DNA of 64,000 bases from Neurospora intermedia (lineage: Eukaryota > Ascomycota > Sordariomycetes > Sordariales > Sordariaceae). The notes beneath the pieces are model-generated. The model did no database searches, had not been told where the DNA came from, and saw only the letters and a list, made by a program, of their open reading frames with translations. Positions within the stretch are counted from its first letter, which is position 1. Every line of letters begins with the position of its first letter. The stretch is from the NCBI GenBank assembly GCA_037102815.1, contig BTPP01000012.1, positions 124,001-188,000 on the forward strand. Reading direction: 5' to 3'. The translations under genes and the position numbers were made by a program. Shown here in pieces: positions 1 through 9,853 of the stretch.

Positions 1-2705
1 AGACTGTCTTCGAAAGGGTGGATGAGCTGGTGTGCAAGGCCGATGAAAATCATCTCGATATCAAGGCAGAGCATGCCCTTACCCGAGAGCAGGTGCAGGA
101 GATGACTGGCAAGTTGGACGGCTTGCAGAGTCTTGTTGCCGAGCATCAGCCTAAAGTCGCCGAGAACCTCCAGGAGGTTCTTGCCCTTGTTGGTCAGCAT
201 TTTGAGCATTCCAAGACGACAACGGAGGGTCTGCAGACCAAGGTCATCAACGCCATGCCCACTGTCAACGAGAAGCTTGAAAAGCTCGTTGGTCATACCG
301 GCGAAGCGGAGAAGGCTTTCGCTCATCTCGAAGATGTCCACAAACAAGTCAAGAATACCTCCGCCGAGCTCGCTGAGTTTATCGCTACCCAGACTCAGCG
401 CGCCGTCGAAGAGGATGAGAACAAAAAGAAGATACTGCAAGAGACTACAATTGCTCTTGAGCGTCAGCTGGCTGAAAAGGAAGCAATCGAGGCTCGTTTG
501 TCTGAGCTCAAAGAGGAGGAAGCCCGCGTTAAGGAGAGCATCAATGTTACTTTGCGTGAGGAGCAGGATCAGCTCAAATCCCATTTCTTGGAAAACCTCC
601 AACAGGAACAGGCACGTCTGAAGCAGATGAATGAGTCTCTAAAGCAGGAACAGGAAGAGCTCAAGTCTACGTTCTTGGCCAACTTGGCTGAGGAGGAGCA
701 TCGCCTCAAGACGCTCAATGAATCCCTAAGAAAGAAGCACGAGGAGGCTAAGGCGGTGTTCATGGCCGGTCTCAAGGAGGAGGAGACGAGGCTGAAGGAA
801 CTCAATGCTTCTCTCAAGGAAGAGCACGAGACCTTGAAGAAGACGTTCACAATTAATCTTGAAGAGGAACGCGACCGCCTGATGGAGATAAACGTCGCCC
901 TTAAAGAAGAACAAGACACCATGAAGAAGACCTTTGCTGCTAACCTCCGCGATGAGCGCGACCGTCTGATCGAGCTCAATTCCGCCCTCAAAGCCGAGCA
1001 CGAGTCACTCAAGCGGAGCTTCCTTGCCGTTTTGAAGGACGAAGAAGCCCGTCTGAAGGAGTCGAACGATGCTTTGCGAGAAGAGCAGCAAGCTCTCAAG
1101 GATAAGTTCCTCAAGAATTTGCGCGAGGAGGAGTCTTTGCTCAAGGAAGTCAACGAAGGTCTCAGGCACGAGCAGAAAGAACTTAGGAGCTCTTTCCTTG
1201 CCGCTTTCAAGGAGGAAGAGAGGCGTCTCAAGGAGATCAACGCCAGCCTGCGGGAAGAGCAAGAGGAAATGAAGGCAATCTTCCGTGAAGAGCAGGAGAA
1301 GCTGAAGGTGGATCTGCTCGCTAACCTGATGGAGGAGGAGTGTCGCCTTAAGGAACGCAACGAGGCACTGCGCAAGGAGCATGACAAACTTAAGGAGCAG
1401 TTCCTGGCTGATCTGAGCGCTGAGCAGCAGGGTATCAAACACAACCTTGTTGAGCTCCGCGGAGAGCAAGAGGAGCTGGTGCGCAAGAAGTCCAGACTTA
1501 CGGCGGACTTGTCCTCGCTCGACACTGCCCTCCGCCTCCGAAGAGAAGAGCTCCACGAGATGGAAGCCCGCGCCGAGACGCTCGAGCGCCGTATCCTCGA
1601 GGGAGTCATGGATCATTCACGGTTACTTCTCATGGCCAAAGGCAAGCGCTTCACCACGGGCGTCGGTCGGGAGTCAATGAACCGCAAGCGCGTCCCCTCG
1701 CAAATGTCCACCCGCGCTCCCAGCGTTGTCTCACGCATGGAGTCAAGACAGCCCACGTCGGCACTCAACATGGCTGCTATCAACGCCAAGACCAGAACCC
1801 CTAAGATGGGTACGGGTGCGGGATCGTCGGCGTCTAACAGACGGATTCTGTCCCTCAGTCAAATGGTCAGCGGAGCTCTACCGGGGGGCAGCATCAAGCG
1901 CAGCAATAGCGTTAGGAACGGGGCTGGCGGTGGTGGTGTCGCGGCGGTTAAGGCGGCGGTAGCTGCTCATCATGGTGATGAAGGTTCTTCCGGGACTTCG
2001 AGACCTAAGGCTAGAGAACGAAAGGGAAGCTGGGCGACGACGAGTTCCAAGTCCACGGCGAAGGGGTATGGTGGTCTATCGAAAGAGGATAGAGATGTCT
2101 CCCTGAAGGACACGGATGATGAGGACGAAGAGGGGTATGACACCGCTACTCCACCAGTTGATGTGCGCTCTGGGTCAGATGAGGACATGGTTCACGTCGA
2201 CGACGACGCGCGCACTGAGTCCTCTTCCCGCTACGGCGGCGACGAAGAACACAACGAAACCGCAACCGAAACTGAGGCGGACGAAACAGCCACTCTACGT
2301 CGCTCCTCCCATGGTACGACGGTCATCACTTCCTCTTCCCGCTCCGGCCCTCGTTCGGCTCGATCCGGCCGCTCAAATGGCAGTCGAGATGACGACGGAG
2401 AAAGCCAGTACAGCCAGGACCACGATCAAGATGACGAAGACGACAACTACTCGGACTACGAAACAGGCGACGATAGCGAAGACGACTGGACGGAGAGGGG
2501 TAGTGCCATTTCGGGCATGACTGGTACCACGGGCACGAGCAGGACAGGGCGCAGTAGTGTTAGCGCACCGTCGGTTGCGCCCAGTGCGTCGGTCATGAGC
2601 GTGGCGAGTTCAAAGATGTCCAAGGCTAGTAAGATGAGTAAGGATTCGGCTATTTCGGGGATTCCTAGGGCGAGTCCGAAGAAGGGGAAGAAGGTTGGAA
2701 AGTGA
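1..2705 (+). CDS. Large coiled-coil repeat protein, 5' partial
   Basis: The frame is open from the left edge (no stop and no credible ATG before the first visible codons), so the start lies outside the window; the stop is TGA at 2703-2705. About 900 residues are visible. The first ~160 are helical, then 513-1418 encodes about ten tandem units of 29 residues (typical unit begins EEERRLKEIN and ends with a Phe-containing KxxFLAxL segment). After this come a further coiled coil, a basic Ser/Arg-rich stretch, an acidic Asp/Glu-rich stretch and a Lys/Ser-rich tail ending KKGKKVGK. I do not recognise the family. The repeat suggests a long rod, perhaps a structural or tethering protein, but that is inference. 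Long antisense open frames over this gene follow from its Glu/Lys-rich codon pattern. Confidence 0.85.
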   Translation, partial: TVFERVDELVCKADENHLDIKAEHALTREQVQEMTGKLDGLQSLVAEHQPKVAENLQEVLALVGQHFEHSKTTTEGLQTKVINAMPTVNEKLEKLVGHTGEAEKAFAHLEDVHKQVKNTSAELAEFIATQTQRAVEEDENKKKILQETTIALERQLAEKEAIEARLSELKEEEARVKESINVTLREEQDQLKSHFLENLQQEQARLKQMNESLKQEQEELKSTFLANLAEEEHRLKTLNESLRKKHEEAKAVFMAGLKEEETRLKELNASLKEEHETLKKTFTINLEEERDRLMEINVALKEEQDTMKKTFAANLRDERDRLIELNSALKAEHESLKRSFLAVLKDEEARLKESNDALREEQQALKDKFLKNLREEESLLKEVNEGLRHEQKELRSSFLAAFKEEERRLKEINASLREEQEEMKAIFREEQEKLKVDLLANLMEEECRLKERNEALRKEHDKLKEQFLADLSAEQQGIKHNLVELRGEQEELVRKKSRLTADLSSLDTALRLRREELHEMEARAETLERRILEGVMDHSRLLLMAKGKRFTTGVGRESMNRKRVPSQMSTRAPSVVSRMESRQPTSALNMAAINAKTRTPKMGTGAGSSASNRRILSLSQMVSGALPGGSIKRSNSVRNGAGGGGVAAVKAAVAAHHGDEGSSGTSRPKARERKGSWATTSSKSTAKGYGGLSKEDRDVSLKDTDDEDEEGYDTATPPVDVRSGSDEDMVHVDDDARTESSSRYGGDEEHNETATETEADETATLRRSSHGTTVITSSSRSGPRSARSGRSNGSRDDDGESQYSQDHDQDDEDDNYSDYETGDDSEDDWTERGSAISGMTGTTGTSRTGRSSVSAPSVAPSASVMSVASSKMSKASKMSKDSAISGIPRASPKKGKKVGK
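513..1418 (+). repeat. Ten-unit, 87-bp coding repeat (29-residue coiled-coil units)
   Basis: Successive units start EEEHRLKTLN, EEETRLKELN, EERDRLMEIN, DERDRLIELN, DEEARLKESN, EEESLLKEVN and EEERRLKEIN, almost all exactly 29 residues apart. The first unit has one extra residue and the penultimate one is longer. The DNA copies are clearly diverged from one another. Confidence 0.85.
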
Positions 2706-4162
2706 GATGGGAAGGATGAAGGGTGAACGATGAAGATGGATGGATGGATGGTTGGGTCATGATACCTGCTTGGCTTTCGTTTTTCTTGTTTTATTATCTT
2801 GTTCGGATAACATGTTTGTACGGTTACGTCTATGGGTGTAGGTCTTTTCCGGTTCGGTTGGTTTATTGATTGCTACATGATGGCTTGATGCTTGGTTGCT
2901 TGTATCTTATGCGATTACCCCTTTAGAACGGCAGAGCAATGGATGATGGATGATAGTATGATGGCAATGGGGTTCGTTATGGGGATTCACCAGGCTACGT
3001 GCCAAATTTACTGTTGCTTTTACTTTGCTGGTCGTGGCTGGTGACCAGGTAACTTTTCACTCGCCTGGCAGAGATAAATTAGAGGTATGCTCACTTGCTC
3101 GTGTCTCGTGCCGTGTATGCTGCAGTGTCCTTGAATGATTTCGTAGAGGTAGATCTGGTCCATTTATCCCCGCATTCTTATCAATTGTAGACTCTAAACC
3201 AAATGAATCGACACCTCCGGTCAGATAAGAGGTAGTATGTATACCTCCAATGTCTGCATGCGCGCATGCAGTACCATCCTGGGCGCAGCATCAGCATCAG
3301 TATCTGGGTGCAGTAGGTACCGAAGCAGTACCGAAGCAACCGAGTCGTGTGAAGTGAAGCCCGAAAATTACACGCGAGCATTGAACAGTTGGTCATTTGA
3401 ATTCGATTTGACTATGGCTTGCTATGGCTAGAGGTATGTAGAGATAGGCACATTAGATGCAAGGCCGTGACAAAACTGGGATATGCCATGTACTTCCGTA
3501 CCTCTAACTTGGAAGCCTATCGACTGCAGTATCTGGAGTATTTGTTCCTCTAGGTAGGCACGCTGCTCATGCACATATGCCTATGTAAGGTACCTAGTGA
3601 AAAGGTATCTAGAAGTTTTTTTTAATAGTATTTGTCTGCCTGCATACCTCTGCATGTGGACTCACTGAGCACTATGGCCCCCGACCGACTGGAGGCTCGA
3701 GTATTAGCTTCGTCCGTCCGACAGGGTGCAGTACCCCCTAGATGTAGGCGTGCAATGGGTACTGTACCTGAAGATGACTGGACCGTGCAGCGACCCGTTT
3801 GGTGTGCACTCGATCTAGACGCCAAAACACGACTCGGACACTCGACGATTTGGTCCCCTTTGCACTTTTTTGTGAGCAAAACAAGAAGATCAGGTGATGA
3901 ACCGTGGCAAAGAGGTGTTGATACTCTTTTTTTAATGCAAAACCTATCCATCTGTGAGCTGCTCATGTTCAATCAGTCAAGTGCACGGATGTTGCAGTGC
4001 CACGGCCCATTTCTTTGGTGTTTAGTCCACCTACTTAATATTATTCGGTCTTACACAAATCCTTCCCCCTTAGGTTGTTCTTGATGTATTAAAATAAGGC
4101 CGTCTCTCTTGTCGCCATATGACATGCTACACGATCCGATAGGTCACAGGGGTTCTGGTAAG

Positions 4163-4235
<73 letters not shown>
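4163..4235 (+). repeat. Poly(A) tract, 61 A then G then 11 A
   Basis: An uninterrupted run of 61 A at 4163-4223, one G, then 11 more A. No upstream retroelement-like sequence or target-site duplication was seen, so it looks like an expanded homopolymer rather than a retroposon tail. Confidence 0.9.
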
Positions 4236-5263
4236 GAAGGACAACATGCACAAGACCAACTGCTAGCGAGGATGGGATGCTGTTCATCCTTCATGTTTCT
4301 GCTTTCTACCGGCCAGGTGGCTGCATACCTCTAGTCGTAGTTATCTAATCCCTCGGTATGTGTTCGGCGGTAAACATACACCTCGGCTCCGGTTTTTCTT
4401 GCACCCTTTTTTTCCCCTCCTCCTGGCATCTCTCTCTGATCAGTCATCAAGCAGAGATTTCAGAATCGAATGCAAATTCTAGCATTGCAGGTGCGTCCAA
4501 GGGAGGGCTTCGGAACACACGACTGTCCGAGAAGCAAGGCTAGTGTACGAACATGAGGTAGGATATTTATAACTTTTTCGGGTACCTCTACCTGCGTTGA
4601 GGCTGTTTCTCTACGTGCTCGTATTCAGTGTAGCAAGTTGGAAACGGCGGATCACAAAAGTTGTCCTTATATCTCCAGACATGGCCCCACGGCAGTAGCT
4701 CGGAAGACTCGCTGTCCGATGGTTGACGCTCGAAGCTGATCAAATTTTCATCAACCAACGCTCCTTCCGATGAGCACCAAACTGGTTGGAAGGTACCGTC
4801 CGACCTTGCCTCCGACTGTTCTTGAGCGTCTCTAGTGCATGAAGTCCATGCCTACCTCTACATGTATAGACACGTATGAATAGAGGGGTATTGCAGAGGT
4901 CATGGAAAGCTCTCTCCAACTTCCAAGGAATCGCTCAGTCAAGTACCATGCAATGCAAAGGCGAGAAAGAACAGTCATGCCTGTCTTCAACTATGACTAG
5001 TAGGCAACGTGCAGCCAAGGTCTGTTTACAGACGTGTTTTGTTTTTTTCCCTTTCTCTCTAAATCTCCTTTAAAAAGAACAGACTCCCCCTGCTCCCTTC
5101 CAAGATCTAAGGTACCTACTCATTATCTTATTATCTCTCCTCTCACTTCATTAGTTCACTTTCAAAGTCAACTCTCCGCACCCGTCTTCCAATTCTAACA
5201 TTATCGAACTCAACATCGAAGTCTCTGCACCAAAATTCCAATTCCAACAACTCGACAACCGCA

Positions 5264-6287
5264 ATGAACCAGCAACAGTCAATTGTTGGCAGCTGCTGCT
5301 ACTGTCAACCAGACCGATCCTGCCAACAATTACTGCACCGATGACTGGAGGGAAACTACCTACCTGCTCGAGCAACCTCATTGGGAAACGCTACCTTGGT
5401 GATGATGGCAGGCTGGAATAGCAATGAGCCACGAATACGAACAAATTAGGTAGAGGTATCATAGGAACAAGGTTTGATGACACGGACGAAAATACAATCT
5501 CTTTCCTCTTTCTCTACACATATACTAGTAGCTAGAAGGAGGTACCTACCACTAAAAATTTCTACTTTCCATCACCATCTCATCCAGCCACTCCGTCGTC
5601 CATCTCCATCAATCTTCTAGGTCAACCGACAACATTTAGGTACTCATCCACCAGCTTCGTATCCCAAGGCCGCAACAGGGTAGAGGTAAGCAGCGCGTTG
5701 CCGTCTACGCCCAGTCTCTTTCATCATCCACAATGTCCAACCAAGGCCAAGCCACGAAGTCGCTCGGAGCTCAGCCCGACGTGCAGTACAGCAACACCAC
5801 GAGGTGGTGGACGCTGAAACATACCTACATAACATCCGCACAATACATAACCCTCCGTCCATAACAGGTTTAGCAACTGGTGGCGGTGAAAAATCATCTT
5901 TTGGGAGATGCACATGCAGACCGGGAGCGGAACTGTCACATCAGCTCGACATTACCATCCCTAGAGGTATCCTGTAGACGTTTTTTTATCACCGGAGAGC
6001 TAGCGAAGGCTGAAGTAGTAAGAATGGGCACCAACGGCAAGGTGACATTTCAACACTAGATTTTTAGTCCATCCTCATCAATTGATTAAGCCTGATACTG
6101 AGATTCAAATTTGCGATGATACGTTTCAGTTCAGTACATGTAGCCCCGACTTCTGCGAAGAAGCTATGTGGTGGACGATGTTGACGATAGCTACAACGCC
6201 GACGATGACATCGTTGTTTATGAGGACACCGATGCTGGTGAGGGCACCGATGCTGATGAGGGCACCGATGCTGATGAGGGCACCTAG
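5264..6287 (+). other. Scattered protein-like fragments, possible orphan or decayed gene
   Basis: Three stretches read like protein in the + direction but in separate frames: about 5265-5402 (includes TVNQTDPANNYCTDDW and ends at TGA); 5732-5863, which starts at an ATG (MSNQGQATKSLGAQPDVQYS); and about 6144-6287, an acidic piece that ends in the DADEGT minisatellite and a TAG. Octamers at 5451, 5681 and 5962 lie between them. I could not join these with well-formed splice sites and recognise no family. This may be a young or eroded gene, or chance. Confidence 0.2.
6231..6284 (+). repeat. 18-bp minisatellite, three units
   Basis: Three consecutive 18-mers of the form GATGCTGATGAGGGCACC (the first with one change), preceded by a related half unit at 6222-6230. 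In one frame they read as the acidic hexapeptide DADEGT, followed by a TAG at 6285-6287. Confidence 0.85.
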
Positions 6288-7415
6288 GTGTCTACACTGC
6301 CAGGGAGTCATCTTTTCATCTTCTTTCTTCACCCTCTTTTTACCTAGATACCTCTATATATCTCTAGGTCTCTGTCAGTAAATCCTCCTTTTCTTTTCCT
6401 TTTTCTCTCCCCCTTCCCTCCTGGCCATGAATACCTACCTCTAAGGTAGGCCGACATCATCATGATAATTAAGGAAGAGCTTTCTATACCTTGCAATACC
6501 TGAAGTTCTGAGAGGACAGGACAGGGTAGCTTGCAGATTGACGGTGTACCTACACCAGCAAAGTGCAGTGTCTGTTGGACTGGCGGGTCACTAAATACCT
6601 TATCTACCTAGGTAGAGGTAAATGGGTGGAAGAGGAGATAGAAACAAAATAGAAGAAAAACGTTGAGGTTTGTTTACTTGCCTACCTACCGTCGGACATG
6701 AGATGTCGGAGAGAGAATACGGGCGCAACTTGGTCAGTCATGTCGTATCGTTGGTTTTTATTTGATTCGGTTGTAGTTCGGATACACATTGGTCCAAAGG
6801 TTTATCATGCCTGCCTGGGAATACGCCTCCATGTCAGCAACGGAAGGAAGTGGAAGTAACTTGAATCGAACCGGTCGGAGATTATCAGGATGGCTTCTGC
6901 TTCTGTGAAAGTTACCTCTGAACAGTTCAAAAGAATAGCAAACGACTATTTTTACACTAATCGTCCTGTCGATATGGAATCATATTTCACAGTGTCTGCC
7001 CTCCATGCCGTCTTGCCGTCTACGGGTGTAAGGGATGTGTCTCGGCAGCGAAGTTGGTCCCAGCTGAATCCAGTGTCCGCAGCAAGAAACACCGGGCGAA
7101 ATAAGGCTGTTGGGATGGAGTATGGTGCTTTGATTCTCATTAAGTTCGTTATCTAATAATGATTAGGTACCTTACTTTACTTCACTCATGTTCCGTCCAT
7201 GCCATCCATTCCTCCAGTCCATGCCCGTTCCGATTCCATCCCATCGCCTACCCACCATACGACCAAAACAAAGTAGAAAGTGAAGAAAAATAGAACAAAA
7301 AAACGCCCGCTGTGCTATTACCAAACCGTCTACATCTCTTCCCATTATCCACAATACATCCCCACCCCTTCTACTCGTAAGCCGTAAGCCCCCCTCCACA
7401 AATCAGACCAGTTAA

Positions 7416-8710
7416 TTACCGTTGCGGTACCACGGGCGTAGGCGGCATATTCCTGATTTGCTTGATCAAAAACTCGCGCTCATCAATAAACTGCTCGTCA
7501 TCCGTCCTATCCTCCAAAAAGTGACTCAGAAAGTGCAGTAACTTTTCTCGGTTCATCAACAAGATCTTTTGCACCGGCACGCTCTTGTGGGGGTTGGCGA
7601 CAAACACCTTGAAGACATGGAAGCCTTCGTACTGGACCATCTTGCGGTCGTCTCGGAGCAGGTTCATGCAGATCTTGAGGTGCTCGCCGCGGTCGACGTA
7701 GGCGGTCATGACGTTGTAGTTGGATCGGTCCAGGAGGATCTCGCCGAGGAGTTTGATGGATTGGCGCTTGGTGACGTACGAGGTGGACTGGATGAGGATG
7801 GAATTGTATTTGGAGAAGAAGAGGTCAAAGTTGGTTTGGAGGTAGTGGGGGACTAGGTCTTTGTGTTTTGTGAGGAGTTCCTGCAGCATTGCATTTTTCC
7901 TTGTTAGTGAATCATGCCGAACGAGGGCCGAGGGGGGGTCAAGGGGAGACGAAGGGAAAAGAGATACACATACCCGGAAAGTAGTAAAGGCATCAGCCGC
8001 CACTTCAAACGAGCCCCTATCTATCCAGTCAAAGAAGGACCAAAATATCCCGTTGCCCGTCTGCTTCCTGTTCCTATCAATGGCCCCGACTCCCCGCGCA
8101 CTCGACCCTGGCTCGTCGCCGTCGTCGTGCAGAATCACGGCCGTGGCGGCCTCGCTGCTCTTGATGAGTTCCTTTAGAACGGTACCCGCGTGTTGTGCGC
8201 TTTCCTTGTGGTCGTAGCCCTTGCACAGCTCGATCAAGACCTGGGGCCGTCTTTCCACCACGTATGCGAGGGCGAGCGGTTCGGCGCGGGCGGGCGCGTT
8301 GGGTGGGCGGAAGCGGAAGACGTAAGAGAAGATGACTTGGGTGTCTTTTCGGGAGTCGAAGGGGAGGCGGTAGAGGTTGATGGCGAGGAGGTAGAGGAGG
8401 TCTTCTTCGATCATGCCGGTGACCAATTGGTATTGGTGTTCGAGGGAGGCTTCTTGTTCTGTTGTAGACAGAGTGTTGGTCAGCCAGCCGCCGGTGGACA
8501 CATATGGATATGGATAGGATATCGATATGGGTATAAGTTCAACATACCATGGGTCCCTTGTAGTAATTGTTTCATTTGTGACAGTACTTTGGCCAGCTCC
8601 TCCACCTTTCCCTGGGGACCCTGATCGAGCTTGACGACATGTTCGCGGGCTTGTCGGGGCAGATCGCTGACATTGGTTCTTGTCCTTGCTCTCCCAAAGA
8701 GGAATGACAT
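7416..8710 (-). CDS. hym-1: Mo25/Hym1-like scaffold protein
   Basis: Exons 8548-8710, 7974-8458 and 7416-7880 give 370 residues, against 399 for yeast Hym1 and about 341 for animal MO25. Introns are 8459-8547 (GTATGT...CAG) and 7881-7973 (GTATGT...CAG). The start MSFLFGRART and the ends of the armadillo-like helical fold (YNVMTAYVDRGEHLKICMNL, KMVQYEGFHVFKVFVANPHK) are characteristic of the Mo25 family. Family role: an adaptor for germinal-centre and NDR-type kinases (RAM network; in Neurospora the COT1 pathway) in polarity and cell separation, acting in the cytoplasm and at growth sites. A fungal insert (GDEPGSSARG region) interrupts the middle. The second intron has no stop in frame. It is divergent from the IleRS gene, and a TAGAGGTA octamer lies 17 bp upstream of the ATG. 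Confidence 0.93.
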
Positions 8711-9853
8711 TTTGGCCTTGGATGAGTAGAGGTAGGTACCGTGGAAGTCGGAATGAGTGTCGAGAGTAGCAGAGTGTTCGTTGTCCAAGGAAGGAAAGTG
8801 TCGGAGAGTCAACAACAGAGGAGAGGAGTCCGGGCCGTCGGTCGTGACTTGGTTGGTGTCGCGACAACGAAGCGGATCGAAGAGCGACGGGACGGAGTGG
8901 TGGTCAACAAGGTGTTTGGATGGATGCATGTCCAGGGGTCTGGCCAGTGGAAATTGTTAAGCTTAGGCCCTGCACTCCCAATGCGGGTGTATTTGTTAGC
9001 CCACGACCTGACTTCTGGTCAACATGGCTGGAGTGTGTCTCTACACTTTCAATTCACGCCGCCTTATTTCTGTCAAGTGTCTGGTAAGATATGGCTTATA
9101 GGTACATACTAAGGCACTGATGGTGTGTATCTGGCAACTTCCATCTCTATCCGTCAGGCCATATAAAACAGTTCTTTCACCTTTGGAGACGGACTCAAAA
9201 GGGTGTTGCTTGGAGTGTTGAAAGTATCCAGCTAACAGACAAATTGAGAGAGTGCCTGGATGCAGGGACACAGCGGGAACCATGCGTTGATTGAGAAAAA
9301 TGTAAAAGTGTTAGTGAGTACTCATGACAGCAGCACATTTATGAGAGTAAAAAAAAGTCTCCCTTATCTCAGCAACACCCACTGAACCCCGCAAACCGCC
9401 CGTCCCATCTGCAGTGCCTGGGCTGTTTCTTCCACTTGCCCCTCTGTTTTACTATCGGATTGCCGCCCGCCCCCCCACCACCAATCCGCAGCGGCCGGTC
9501 GCATTGTTCTGGAATTGGAAGTCCGTCGACTTTCTCCAAACGAGTCACACTCGCGCCCGTCTGCCTTTTTTCTCCGACACATTCGCGGCGACAGGAACGT
9601 ACACAGAGGTGAGTCAGGTCCATTGTCTATACACTACTTATTACTCCAAACCCATCTTTTTTCTGTCACATAACTACCTCTAGTCTGTCTGTTTGCGACT
9701 CCAGTCGAGAGCAGCGCATATCAACAACAGACTGGGGAAAACTCTTTCCGCTCTCAAGGTCTCAACACCAAGAGACATCATCATCACCATCACCACCACC
9801 AAACTAACTAACTAACACCCAATACCCCAGGCCACTCTCAACGTCCGCCCACC
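8711..9853. other. Divergent promoter region of hym-1 and IleRS
   Basis: 1.14 kb between two start codons. It carries octamers at 8727 and 9675 and the 5'-UTR intron of the IleRS gene. No TATA box or other named element could be assigned with confidence. Confidence 0.7.
9609..9830 (+). other. Probable 5'-UTR intron of the IleRS gene
   Basis: A strong donor (GAG|GTGAGT at 9609) pairs with a branch-like CTAACTAACTAAC at 9804-9816 and the acceptor CCCCAG ending at 9830, 23 bases before the ATG at 9854. The 222-nt length is larger than the coding introns nearby. Inferred from signals only. Confidence 0.6.

Larger units (their letters stand above)
3080..6620. repeat. Cluster of 13 TAGAGGTA/TACCTCTA octamers
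   Basis: Exact copies on the + strand as TAGAGGTA begin at 3080, 3144, 3429, 5451, 5681, 5962 and 6613. Copies as TACCTCTA begin at 3499, 4326, 4583, 4853, 6349 and 6436. Seven-base matches occur as well (3228, 3644). Flanking bases vary, with only a mild preference for AGG before the octamer. Confidence 0.9.
2706..7415. other. Long intergenic region between the coiled-coil gene and hym1
   Basis: No convincing gene was found in 4.7 kb. It holds the 3' flanks of both convergent neighbours, a dense cluster of TAGAGGTA octamers, a 61-A run, an 18-bp minisatellite and many TACCT/AGGTA words. Short ATG frames exist (for example 6890-7156, 88 codons) but none has supporting features. Protein-like fragments between about 5.26 and 6.29 kb are described separately. 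Confidence 0.7.

Noticed and set aside
4163-4235. Retroposon tail hypothesis for the long A run
   Set aside because: No element body upstream and no target-site duplication was found.
6860-6885. B-box-like GGTTCGATTC on the minus strand (also near 39168)
   Set aside because: The T-stem does not pair and no A box lies at the correct distance, so no tRNA gene is called.
6890-7156. 88-codon ATG ORF (MASASVKVTSEQF) upstream of the hym-1 3' end
   Set aside because: Length is not significant, no family resemblance, and it lies in octamer-rich spacer DNA.
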